Assembly (NCBI GenBank): GCA_947073545.1
Contig: CAMTMP010000001.1
Span: forward strand, 186,001 to 250,000
Length of the DNA stretch: 64,000 nt
From: an uncultured bacterium
GTDB taxonomy: Bacteria > Bacillota > Clostridia > Lachnospirales > Lachnospiraceae
Direction: 5' to 3'
Shown here: in pieces, positions 8,396 to 15,944 of the stretch
How positions within the stretch are numbered: the stretch's first letter is position 1
How the letters are laid out: each line of letters starts with the position of its first letter
Position numbers and translations under genes: made by a program
Notes under the pieces: model-generated
What the model saw: the letters and a program-made list of their open reading frames with translations, nothing else
Database searches by the model: none
What the model was told of the DNA's origin: nothing

Positions 8396-8446
8396 AAACA
8401 AAAAGCCAGCGGTAGACCACTTGCTGGGCATAGTGATACTGCTGGC
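8396..8446 (-). terminator. First terminator-like hairpin of leader cassette B
   Basis: Leftward hairpin, outer arms GCCAGCAGTA and TACCGCTGGC, followed by TTTTTGTTTT. It lies at the same distance from its promoter as hairpin one of cassette A. Confidence 0.7.
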
Positions 8447-8538
8447 ACATTTATACAAACTTAACAGCGTGTGCAATGCGGGAAATATTCCGCCTGCAGC
8501 TCCATAAAAGGATTCGCACAAAAATCAATTACAAGGGA

Positions 8539-8567
8539 AGTGTAGCACAAGATATGGATTACGTCAA
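8539..8567 (-). promoter_or_regulatory. Sigma-A-type promoter of leader cassette B
   Basis: Reading leftward, -35 TTGACG (8567-8562), 17-base spacer, -10 TACACT (8544-8539). The spacer (ATCCATATCTTGTGC core) is almost identical to that of cassette A. A partial copy of the cassette A palindrome (CTATATATAG at 8578-8587) lies just upstream. Confidence 0.75.
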
Positions 8568-8604
8568 TGATTTAACGCTATATATAGTATTTTGGATAAT
8601 CGAA

Positions 8605-9008
8605 AATGGGTAGCTGCAAGGAAAAACAGTATTTTATAAAAAAATTTTTATTCTTGCAGAAATATCCTGCTTTCCCCGCTATTTTATTATTGTATAGGCC
8701 ATTTAAGAAAAGATGCCATATAAACCGTACATTGAAAATTTCACAGCATGGTACTGGGAGTTATACAGGTGCATGGGATAGGACTGCCTTTCAGGCAGAC
8801 TTACCCCTGCTTAATCGCTGCACAGCACGGCCTGAAAATACGCGGCAGAGACACTGGCACAGGAAGTGGCCCAGGGCGTCATGTGGATAAAATTTTTTTT
8901 TTGCTAATTGCAGTTGAAATGTCAGCAGTTCACTTCGTATATTATATATGGAGAGTATTACAAAGGATTATGCTGATTCTGCTTCAGCTGCAAGGAAAGG
9001 AGTATTGT
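8605..9008. other. Non-coding region between cassette B and the xis gene, with a candidate xis promoter
   Basis: About 400 bases without a convincing gene. The left part is A+T-rich. A small inverted repeat CTGCCT/AGGCAG lies near 8785-8800. Close to xis, a candidate rightward promoter reads TTGAAA (about 8914), 18-base spacer, TATATT. The in-frame extension upstream of xis has no ribosome site and is not taken as coding. Confidence 0.5.
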
Positions 9009-9212
9009 ATGGCAGCTGAACAAATGAACATGAAAACACCAGCCGAAAACGAAAAAAGGACATATTCTGTCCAGGAGATTGCCGATATCCTGCAGATCAG
9101 CCGGAGTATGGCTTACAATCTCTGTTCCCAGTCTCTTTTTAAGACGGTCAGGGTAGGGAAATATGTCAGGGTATCTAAACCTTCCTTCGATGAATGGCTG
9201 GACAGTAAATAG
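9009..9212 (+). CDS. Excisionase-like helix-turn-helix protein
   Basis: A 67-residue DNA-binding protein. The start at 9009 follows AAAGGAG by 7 bases; a longer in-frame reading upstream has no support. It has the MerR-like excisionase fold: YSVQEIADILQISRSMAYNLC is the helix-turn-helix (about residues 23-43), then a wing with VGKYVRVSKPSFDEWL. Such proteins bend DNA at att sites and direct the integrase toward excision. It lies 17 bases upstream of the integrase and is surely co-transcribed with it. Confidence 0.85.
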   Translation: MAAEQMNMKTPAENEKRTYSVQEIADILQISRSMAYNLCSQSLFKTVRVGKYVRVSKPSFDEWLDSK

Positions 9213-9229
9213 AAAGAAGGAGAATCAGT

Positions 9230-10624
9230 ATGGCATCTATTGTAAAACGAGGCAAATCATATTCTGTTGTTTATTATCAGGGAACCGGGAAAAAACGTCA
9301 GCAGGTCTGGGAATCCGGTCTCAGCTATTCTACTGCCAAGAGCAGGAAAGCCCAGATTGAGCATGAGCAGGCAACCAATACCGTTACCACGGTGGAAAGC
9401 AAGGATATGACAGTCAGTGAGTTCCTTTATGAATTCATTGAAAAATACGGCCTGAAAAAATGGCGGGCATCTACCTATGACGGCAATAACGGGCTTTTAG
9501 AGAATTATGTCCATCCATACCTGGGTGACAAAAAGCTCCGTTCCATCAAAACAAAGACGGTGGATGACTATTATCATTTTCTGGAAACAGAAGCGGAGCC
9601 GGCTACCAATATGGGGAGGCCCATGAGGGAGCATATCACGGCATCTACCATCCATGACATCCACAAGGTATTGCGGTGTGCTTTTAATCTTGCTGTGCGC
9701 TGGGAATACATCAGTAAAAATCCGTTCCTTAACGCGACCCTTCCAGAGCATCACGAAAAAGAAAGGGTAGTCCTGGAGCCGGAACAGATACTGAAGGTCC
9801 TGGAATTTACCAACCGTCCCGAATACTATGATTATTACCTGATCCATTGTGCGGTCCTGATCGCCATTGGGTGTACCGTGCGCGGCGGCGAGATCGGCGG
9901 CCTGCAGTGGGACAGGGTCAATTTTGAGAAACAGATTATCCACTTTGACCGGGCAATCGACCGAGTATCCAAGAAAAATATGGATATGCCAAAGATGAAC
10001 ATTCTTTTTAAATTCCCGAATCTTTATCCGGGAACCAAAACAACGATTGTCCTGAAACAGCCAAAGAGCGATGACACCATACGGGATGTGGATGTTCCCC
10101 AGAGCGTGCTGAATGCGCTGCTTGTATTAAAAGACATGCAGGACAAGCTGAAAAAGGAACTGGGTTCCGATGGGTATATGGATTATAACCTTACTATATG
10201 CCAAGCGAACGGGCGCCCCATTATGACAGAGCACCTGAACAAACGGTTTAAGGAAATCCTGACGGAAATGAACGACCCTGATATGGATCCCCAGGAGATT
10301 GTTTTCCACAGCCTGCGTCATACCAGCGCCACAGCCAAGCTTCTCATGTCGGGAGGCGACTACAATTCGGTCATGCAGGCCGGCGGGTGGTCCAATCTGG
10401 AAATGCTGACCAGACGTTATGGGAAACACTCTTTCGCCAGCGAGCGTGAAAAGCTGGCTGGCAAAATGGATGATTTCCTTGACGGCAAAGGCATAAGCGA
10501 ACCACCGAAAAACGATAAAAACGAGGCAGATTCTGCAGAACAGGTACTGCAGCAGCTTATAAAATCAAATCCTGAACTGCTAATAGAATTTGCAAGGTCT
10601 ATCCAAAATGCTAATAAGGAATAA
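9230..10624 (+). CDS. Tyrosine-recombinase integrase of the mobile element
   Basis: Site-specific recombinase, 464 residues, phage-integrase family. The N-terminal arm-binding domain (VKRGKSYSVVYYQG) is followed by a core-binding SAM-like domain (about 60-170) and the catalytic domain (about 185-420). Catalytic residues visible: Arg218 in TVRGGEIGGL, HSLR at 360-363, Trp387 in GGWSNLEML, and the nucleophile Tyr397 in RRYGK. The C-terminal tail after 420 is acidic and longer than usual. It points at the tRNA-Arg gene, with its stop 258 bases from the mature 3' end, the usual arrangement for an element inserted in a tRNA 3' end. Two inverted TATTAGCA octamers lie inside its last codons. Confidence 0.95.
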   Translation: MASIVKRGKSYSVVYYQGTGKKRQQVWESGLSYSTAKSRKAQIEHEQATNTVTTVESKDMTVSEFLYEFIEKYGLKKWRASTYDGNNGLLENYVHPYLGDKKLRSIKTKTVDDYYHFLETEAEPATNMGRPMREHITASTIHDIHKVLRCAFNLAVRWEYISKNPFLNATLPEHHEKERVVLEPEQILKVLEFTNRPEYYDYYLIHCAVLIAIGCTVRGGEIGGLQWDRVNFEKQIIHFDRAIDRVSKKNMDMPKMNILFKFPNLYPGTKTTIVLKQPKSDDTIRDVDVPQSVLNALLVLKDMQDKLKKELGSDGYMDYNLTICQANGRPIMTEHLNKRFKEILTEMNDPDMDPQEIVFHSLRHTSATAKLLMSGGDYNSVMQAGGWSNLEMLTRRYGKHSFASEREKLAGKMDDFLDGKGISEPPKNDKNEADSAEQVLQQLIKSNPELLIEFARSIQNANKE

Positions 10625-10809
10625 ATTTATTAGCAGACAATATGGCAGGTAAAAATGCCGTATTAGCAAAAAAAATAAAATCTGGTGTTTGAGAAGCTTC
10701 GGAATCGGGATTTTATTAGCAGAAAAATGGGAGAAAATATTTGAACATCCGACCATTTGCCTGTATTAGCATGCAGGTTCGATTTTGAGAATGTATTAGC
10801 ATATTAGCA
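10578..10809. repeat. Cluster of eight TATTAGCA octamers, candidate integrase or Xis arm sites
   Basis: Six direct copies of TATTAGCA lie at 10628-10635, 10661-10668, 10714-10721, 10764-10771, 10794-10801 and 10802-10809; the last two abut. Two inverted copies (TGCTAATA) lie at 10578-10585 and 10609-10616, inside the integrase 3' end. Position between integrase and tRNA is that of arm-type binding sites in a tyrosine-recombinase att region. Spacing is irregular, which argues against a CRISPR or simple tandem array. Confidence 0.7.
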
Positions 10810-10829
10810 AAATCGGATTTTGACGCTGA

Positions 10830-10874
10830 AATGAAGAAAGCCGAAAACCCGCTAAAATCAAGGCTTTCGGCTGT
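10830..10874 (-). terminator. Terminator-like hairpin downstream of tRNA-Arg
   Basis: Leftward hairpin with arms AGCCGAAA and TTTTCGGCT followed by TTCTTCATTT, starting about 9 bases past the tRNA 3' end. It probably ends the tRNA transcript and insulates it from the element. Confidence 0.6.
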
Positions 10875-10882
10875 GTTTCCAG

Positions 10883-10956
10883 CGTTCCCGAGGTGACTCG
10901 AACACCCGACCTACCGCTTAGGAGGCGGTCGCTCTATCCATCTGAGCTACGGAAAC
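10883..10956 (-). tRNA. tRNA-Arg (anticodon CCU), probable element insertion site
   Basis: A cloverleaf can be drawn: 7-bp acceptor GTTTCCG/CGGGAAC with one T-G pair, a D arm with GATGGATAGAG, anticodon arm ACCGC-CTCCTAA-GCGGT with anticodon CCT, and T loop GTTCGAGTC. CCA is not encoded. The mature 3' end faces the integrase, so the element is probably inserted at this end and has rebuilt it. Decodes AGG codons. Confidence 0.93.
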
Positions 10957-11001
10957 GTGTATAAAATTGTGTGTGACTTACTACCTCATGTCCTCCAAAA
11001 A

Positions 11002-11058
11002 GTTTCCGTTGTAGGTTCTCTTAGGAGGCTCCTGTTATATCCATTTAACTAAGGGAAC
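11002..11058 (-). pseudogene. Degenerate tRNA-Arg-like 5' half
   Basis: Leftward, 46 bases upstream of tRNA-Arg. It begins GTTCCC, then TTAGTTAAATGGATATAAC, very like the acceptor strand and D arm of the neighbour, then CCTCCTAAG, the same anticodon loop. No stable anticodon stem follows. The T arm is missing and the piece ends CGGAAAC, which could pair with the 5' end. It looks like a decayed or truncated tandem copy. I cannot exclude an expressed tRNA-like RNA. Confidence 0.5.
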
Positions 11059-11084
11059 AACTGCTATCTATTTATAGGGCAAAC

Positions 11085-11975
11085 CTACATCGGATAATTG
11101 ATATATCCCTGCATCCAGATAACCCCCTTAAACCGGCGGCCAATCTGCGGTTCTCCATATAAATCCTCTTTATTAATACAGATATCAAACTCCAAATCAT
11201 TACAGCAAAGACGCAGCACATAAATTTCCTCACGGGTAATCCTGTTTACCCGCAGTGAAATATCCATAATCTCACCAAGTACCGAATACTGATCACACTC
11301 CACACCATAAGGCATAAAGTAAGTGTCCACCAGACTGAATACATCTTCCGTAAGAATCTTTTTGGAAATGGTAGAATAAATATCCATATCCTCCAGAGTG
11401 AGACTTTCAATCGCCTCTTCATCACCCTTACGTGCCGCCGCAATCAACTGGTTACGACTCATGGACTCTTTCTGTATTCTTCGTTTATCACTCTCGTCTT
11501 TTCCTATCGGTAATAATATATTACCACTAATTGACAGTCCTGACAATGTTAAAGTTGTACCTCTTACAGGAAGCATATCTGTAGTCTGTGCCTTGACATA
11601 GGGTACAATATTCTGTAGATAAAAAATCAGGCTTACTCCCACTTTAATATCATCACATACCCCGGCGTAAGACTCTTTGTCCGCATGACGCTCCACGGAT
11701 ACATCCTCACAGGAGCTAATACCCGTACCGCGCAGATAGGGATAAAAATAATCATAGCTAAACTTTTCTTCCGCATCGAACTCACCACAGACGGCAATTC
11801 CGATATCCTGTGCGAAATCCTCGCAAAACTCCGCGAGTATGGTTTCCTCTCCGTTAGAAGTATAAGAACGATGTGTCGCGTTCATTATAATATCAGTAAT
11901 CAAACGCTGTTCTTCCCGCCTGTCTGTCAGCTTGCCAAATCCAACCGCCCGCATAAATCTATGCAAAGATTTCAC
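11085..11975 (-). CDS. DUF3881 family protein
   Basis: A 296-residue soluble protein of the type found next to serS in Lachnospiraceae, beginning MKSLHRFMRAVGFGKL. The family name DUF3881 is recalled from the N-terminal pattern. There is no signal peptide, membrane segment or known catalytic motif. The middle part has DEEAIESLTLEDMDIYSTI, the late part DTYFMPYGVECDQYSVLGEI. It lies 23 bases downstream of serS, hence likely the same transcript. Function unknown. Confidence 0.6.
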   Translation of the reverse strand: MKSLHRFMRAVGFGKLTDRREEQRLITDIIMNATHRSYTSNGEETILAEFCEDFAQDIGIAVCGEFDAEEKFSYDYFYPYLRGTGISSCEDVSVERHADKESYAGVCDDIKVGVSLIFYLQNIVPYVKAQTTDMLPVRGTTLTLSGLSISGNILLPIGKDESDKRRIQKESMSRNQLIAAARKGDEEAIESLTLEDMDIYSTISKKILTEDVFSLVDTYFMPYGVECDQYSVLGEIMDISLRVNRITREEIYVLRLCCNDLEFDICINKEDLYGEPQIGRRFKGVIWMQGYINYPM

Positions 11976-11998
11976 CTCCTTTTATCACAAATATAATT

Positions 11999-13276
11999 TT
12001 AACGGATCTCCGTCATTCCGCCCATGTAAGGACGAAGCACTTCAGGAATGCGGACAGAACCGTCCTCCTGCAAATTATTTTCCAAAAATGCTATCAACAT
12101 TCTGGGCGGCGCTACCACTGTATTATTTAATGTATGCGCAAAATACTTGCCATTAGTACCATTTACGCGAATGCGAAGTCTCCTCGCCTGCGCATCTCCC
12201 AGATTGGAGCAGCTTCCTACCTCAAAATACTTTTTCTGTCTGGGCGACCATGCCTCCACATCAAAGGACTTTACTTTTAAATCAGCCAGATCGCCGGAAC
12301 AGCACTCAATCGTCCTCACCGGGATATCCATAGAACGGAAAAGATCCACGGTATTCTGCCATAATTTTTCAAACCACATCGGAGATTCTTCAGGCTTACA
12401 TACCACGATCATTTCCTGCTTTTCAAACTGATGGATACGGTAAACGCCTCTCTCCTCTATGCCGTGCGCTCCCTTCTCTTTCCGGAAACAGGGAGAATAG
12501 CTTGTGAGTGTATGGGGAAGTTCTGCCTCCGGAATAATGGTATCAATAAACTTACCGATCATGGAATGCTCCGACGTACCGATCAGATATAAGTCTTCTC
12601 CCTCAATCTTATACATCATGGCATCCATTTCCGCAAAACTCATAACGCCGTCTACCACTGCACTTCTAATCATAAAAGGCGGCACACAGTAGGTAAAGCC
12701 CCTGCCGATCATAAAATCTCTCGCGTAAGCGATCACTGCGGAATGCAGTCTGGCGATATCGCCCATCAGATAATAAAACCCGTTTCCGGCCACACGTCCC
12801 GCAGCATCCATATCAATACCGTGAAACCGCTCCATGATTTCCGTATGGTAAGGGATCTCAAAATCAGGTACTACCGGATCACCATATTTTTGTATTTCCA
12901 CATTTTCCGAATCATCCTTGCCGATGGGAACGGAAGGATCAATGATATTCGGAATCGTCATCATATCCGTTTTAATTTTTTCCCGCAGATCGGTTTCTTT
13001 TGCCTCCAGTTCAGAAAGTCTTGCTGCGCCTGCTGCCACCTCGGCTTTCTTCGCCTCGGCCTCCTCTTTCTTTCCCTGTGCCATCAGCGCGCCGATTTCT
13101 TTTGATATCTTGTTTCTCTTAGCGCGGATATCGTCGGCCTCTTGCTGTGCCATCCTTACTTCGGCATCCAGCGCGATCACTTCATCCACCAAAGAAAGTT
13201 TTTGCTCCTGAAATTTCTTTCTGATATTCTCCTTTACAATCTCAGGATTCTCACGTAAAAACTTAATGTCAATCAT
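11999..13276 (-). CDS. serS: Seryl-tRNA synthetase
   Basis: Class II aminoacyl-tRNA synthetase, 425 residues, which charges tRNA-Ser with serine using ATP in the cytoplasm. The N-terminal tRNA-binding coiled coil covers about residues 1-110 (MIDIKFLRENPEIVKENI, then long charged helices). The catalytic domain shows TSEHSMIGKF, motif 2 FRKEKGAHG followed by RVYRIHQFEK-type residues, and motif 3 near the C terminus (NGTNGKYFAHTLNNTVVAPPRMLIAFLENN). Length is standard. The gap to the upstream HD-GYP gene is only 77 bases, too short for a full T-box leader, and no T-box sequence was seen. Confidence 0.97.
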   Translation of the reverse strand: MIDIKFLRENPEIVKENIRKKFQEQKLSLVDEVIALDAEVRMAQQEADDIRAKRNKISKEIGALMAQGKKEEAEAKKAEVAAGAARLSELEAKETDLREKIKTDMMTIPNIIDPSVPIGKDDSENVEIQKYGDPVVPDFEIPYHTEIMERFHGIDMDAAGRVAGNGFYYLMGDIARLHSAVIAYARDFMIGRGFTYCVPPFMIRSAVVDGVMSFAEMDAMMYKIEGEDLYLIGTSEHSMIGKFIDTIIPEAELPHTLTSYSPCFRKEKGAHGIEERGVYRIHQFEKQEMIVVCKPEESPMWFEKLWQNTVDLFRSMDIPVRTIECCSGDLADLKVKSFDVEAWSPRQKKYFEVGSCSNLGDAQARRLRIRVNGTNGKYFAHTLNNTVVAPPRMLIAFLENNLQEDGSVRIPEVLRPYMGGMTEIR

Positions 13277-13353
13277 AGTATGCCACCCTTTCTATTTGAT
13301 CGCAAACTGTACAAAATGTTTGCAGTTACAATGCTTTGACTTATGTTCAAAAA

Positions 13354-14400
13354 TCACTCAATAACTTCATCAATATACAGATCAAAATATTCCGCCAGAT
13401 CTTTAACCACATCCACGGCCATTCCGTTTCTATCCCTCGTAATACGGATCACCGGGCGGTCCGGATACTGCTTATTCTGATACAGAACGATTCCCGTTTC
13501 TCCTTCGCTCGTCTTAACGACAGTACCGGCAGGATAAACGGCAGTAAACTCCAAAAATATATCGACAATTTTTCCGTCAAATTTTATATCTTTATTATTT
13601 CTCAGATACCTTATGGCCTCATAAACTTTTGTTCTCTCACACCCGATGCCGCAGATCATTTCGTCAAAAGCATCACAAACCTGAATGATACGGCATTCCT
13701 GTGGAATATCCGTCGTTTTCAACGGATAACCGGAACCATCCAAACGTTCATGGTGATATAATATCATATTTTTACTGGTTTCAGATATCCAATTTTCGTC
13801 ACGAAGAGCGGAATACCCGTAAACCGGATGTTTTTTATACTCCACATATTCCAGTTCTGACAGTTTGTCCAAATTCTGGTTTTCATACGAAACCTGCAGA
13901 TACCGCAGTCCCAAATCATGAAGAAGACAACTGACACCTATATCATGCACCATTTCCTGCGGCACACCCATCTTAAGCGCAACAATGGTTGCAAGACCAC
14001 ACAAATTAATCGAATGCTCATAAATATCGGAGCTTCTTTCTTTGATATCATAGATTTTTTCTACGACTTCTTCCTCTTCCAGAATATTCGTAATAATCGT
14101 ATCCGCCGTCTGGCACAGCTCCATCAGATTTTCATTATGACTGTAAGTATGCTTTTCCAGAATACTCTTCACTTTTGACCTAAAACTTTCTTCCACTTCC
14201 TCTTTCAGGATAACCACTTCTTTTGTATCCGGTGCACTTTCTTTTATATATACTTCCCGGACATTCAGTTCTTTAAGTTTTTCAATATATTCCGGTTTCA
14301 GAGGCGTGCCTGCAGAAAGCAAAATTTTATATTCCAATGTCATAGCATCTTTAGCCAGAATTTCAGTCCCTTTTAAGTCATTTACTTTGCACAGTCTCAT
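13354..14400 (-). CDS. HD-GYP domain protein, probable cyclic-di-GMP phosphodiesterase
   Basis: A 348-residue soluble protein. Residues 1-60 resemble the short DUF3391-like N-terminal part of many HD-GYP proteins. The HD-GYP domain spans about 115-285: LLHDLG for the metal-binding HD pair, the downstream YHHERLDGSGYP with the GYP signature, and QVCDAFDEMICG. These residues support hydrolysis of cyclic di-GMP. A short C-terminal beta domain follows (GTVVKTSEGETGIV). It lies between serS and a DUF4446 gene in the leftward operon; no cyclic-di-GMP riboswitch is visible nearby. Confidence 0.85.
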   Translation of the reverse strand: MRLCKVNDLKGTEILAKDAMTLEYKILLSAGTPLKPEYIEKLKELNVREVYIKESAPDTKEVVILKEEVEESFRSKVKSILEKHTYSHNENLMELCQTADTIITNILEEEEVVEKIYDIKERSSDIYEHSINLCGLATIVALKMGVPQEMVHDIGVSCLLHDLGLRYLQVSYENQNLDKLSELEYVEYKKHPVYGYSALRDENWISETSKNMILYHHERLDGSGYPLKTTDIPQECRIIQVCDAFDEMICGIGCERTKVYEAIRYLRNNKDIKFDGKIVDIFLEFTAVYPAGTVVKTSEGETGIVLYQNKQYPDRPVIRITRDRNGMAVDVVKDLAEYFDLYIDEVIE

Positions 14401-14437
14401 TTTTGTCCCTCGTATTCTAGCCTTTTACTTATTCTGG

Positions 14438-14947
14438 CTACAAATCCATAGCCATGTCAAGAGCTTTTTTCTCTTCTTCTCCAAGTGAGATATCACATAA
14501 TCCGTTTTTGATTTCTTTCGTATAAGAATAACAGCCTTCCGCACTGTGAACAGAATTGATAATAAATCCGTTATCGTTTTCATCTAGTAGTGCGAGAGAA
14601 AAACTAAGCTGCCCACCCATCTGGTTAAAAGCATCATATTTTACAATACCCATCTTCTGGAATGTGCCTCCCAGTTTTCTGTACAGATTTTCAATATCTT
14701 TCCGATTCTTTTCCATGGATGCCTTGATCAGTCTGTTGTCTTCATAAAGCCCCATAATGTCTTTCTCCAGACTTTTGGCATTTTTGCCACCCATGAATTT
14801 ATTATACTTCTTAGATAATTTTCCAAAATTTACACAAAGCACAATCACAATAATCAGCAAAAGAAAAATCGCCGTAAACGCACCGATAAACAAATACGTC
14901 AAATCTATATTTCCAAGTCCCATATCACTTAGTAAATTATAATTCAT
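14438..14947 (-). CDS. DUF4446 family membrane-anchored protein
   Basis: A 169-residue protein with one membrane segment at about 18-40 (YLFIGAFTAIFLLLIIVIVLCV), a basic stretch, then a coiled-coil region and a small soluble domain (KMGIVKYDAFNQMGGQLSFSLALLDENDNGFIINSVHS) that is the family hallmark. The gene is typically found just after parB in Clostridia, as here. Function unknown; co-location suggests a link to chromosome segregation or the cell envelope. Confidence 0.8.
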   Translation of the reverse strand: MNYNLLSDMGLGNIDLTYLFIGAFTAIFLLLIIVIVLCVNFGKLSKKYNKFMGGKNAKSLEKDIMGLYEDNRLIKASMEKNRKDIENLYRKLGGTFQKMGIVKYDAFNQMGGQLSFSLALLDENDNGFIINSVHSAEGCYSYTKEIKNGLCDISLGEEEKKALDMAMDL

Positions 14948-15008
14948 TTATCCTTAGCCTTTCTATATTTGACAATAGCAATTATCGTTCGTATATGACG
15001 GCGGCACA

Positions 15009-15902
15009 TTATCTGCCTGTCAGCAGATCCGTAATCTTTTCTAAATCGTCATGGGTATAAAACTCAATTTCCAGTTTTCCGGCGCCGTCTCCCTTGGATG
15101 CAATGCAAACTTTTGTTCCAAGCGACTGTTTCAATTTTTCTTCCAAATCCTGATAAACCGCTTCAAGCGCTTTATCCGTAACAGGTTCTTTCTTAACTTT
15201 CTCCGGTTTATTTAAATTTTTAACCAATTTCTCAACATCTCGGACACTCAGTTTTTCATCAAAAACTTTCTGTGCAATCATGTATTGCTGTTCTGGGTCT
15301 TCTATGGTAATTAAAGCCCTGGCATGTCCGGTAGTAATCATATCATCAATGATCATTTGCTGCACTTCATCACACAGCTTCAAAAGGCGCATGGAATTAG
15401 TGACCGCCGTCCTACTCTTGGAAACTCTCTCCGCTACTTCATCCTGTTTCAGATTAAACTCCGTCAGAAGTCTTCTATATGCCTGCGCTTCCTCAATCGG
15501 ATTCAAATCCTCTCTCTGAATATTTTCAATCAAAGAAATCTCCACGATTTCCTGTTCGGTATAATTACGGACAATCACAGGCACTTCTTTAAGCCCTGCC
15601 AGTTTCGCGGCACGCCAGCGTCGTTCTCCCGCAATAATCTCATAATAGGTTGTTCTGTCCTGTACGATCAAAGGTTCCACAATCCCATACTGCTTAATAG
15701 AATCGGCTAACTCCTGTAGAGCATCCTCATCAAAATTCTTTCTGGGCTGTTCCCTGTTCGGTTCAACCTTTGTAATCTTGACATAGGTTCCCTGCGCATG
15801 ATCTTCTGTCTTTACCGTTTCCTGTACAGGTTCCGCTTTTGGTACGGAAGCCGGTATCAAAGAATCCAATCCCTTTCCTAATCCCCTTACTGCTTTCGCC
15901 AT
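15009..15902 (-). CDS. parB: Chromosome-partitioning protein ParB (Spo0J)
   Basis: A 297-residue CTP-dependent DNA clamp that loads at parS and spreads, recruiting SMC and stimulating ParA. Visible order: N-terminal basic ParA-interacting segment (VRGLGKGLDSLIP), the ParB/Srx nucleotide-binding domain with the GERRWRAAKLAGL motif at about 93-105 and ENIQREDLNPIEEA, the helix-turn-helix around KSRTAVTNSMRLL, and GHARAL, then a C-terminal dimer domain. Two perfect parS sites lie about 2.1 kb to the right. It is co-transcribed with parA. Confidence 0.97.
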   Translation of the reverse strand: MAKAVRGLGKGLDSLIPASVPKAEPVQETVKTEDHAQGTYVKITKVEPNREQPRKNFDEDALQELADSIKQYGIVEPLIVQDRTTYYEIIAGERRWRAAKLAGLKEVPVIVRNYTEQEIVEISLIENIQREDLNPIEEAQAYRRLLTEFNLKQDEVAERVSKSRTAVTNSMRLLKLCDEVQQMIIDDMITTGHARALITIEDPEQQYMIAQKVFDEKLSVRDVEKLVKNLNKPEKVKKEPVTDKALEAVYQDLEEKLKQSLGTKVCIASKGDGAGKLEIEFYTHDDLEKITDLLTGR

Positions 15903-15944
15903 ATTATACTCTCCATCTTACATTTCTGCTGCCACTTTTTCATT

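Noticed and set aside
8748..9008. N-terminal extension of the excisionase
   Set aside because: In frame but without ribosome site; the ATG at 9009 with AAAGGAG is far better and gives the usual length.
10578..10809. Possible short CRISPR-like repeat array
   Set aside because: The repeat unit is only 8 bases, spacing is irregular, orientation varies and no cas gene is near. Integrase arm sites explain it better.
13277..13353. T-box leader upstream of serS
   Set aside because: The gap is 77 bases, too short, and no T-box sequence or terminator pair is visible.
14400..14437. Cyclic-di-GMP riboswitch near the HD-GYP gene
   Set aside because: Only 37 bases separate the genes; no room for the aptamer and no matching motif.
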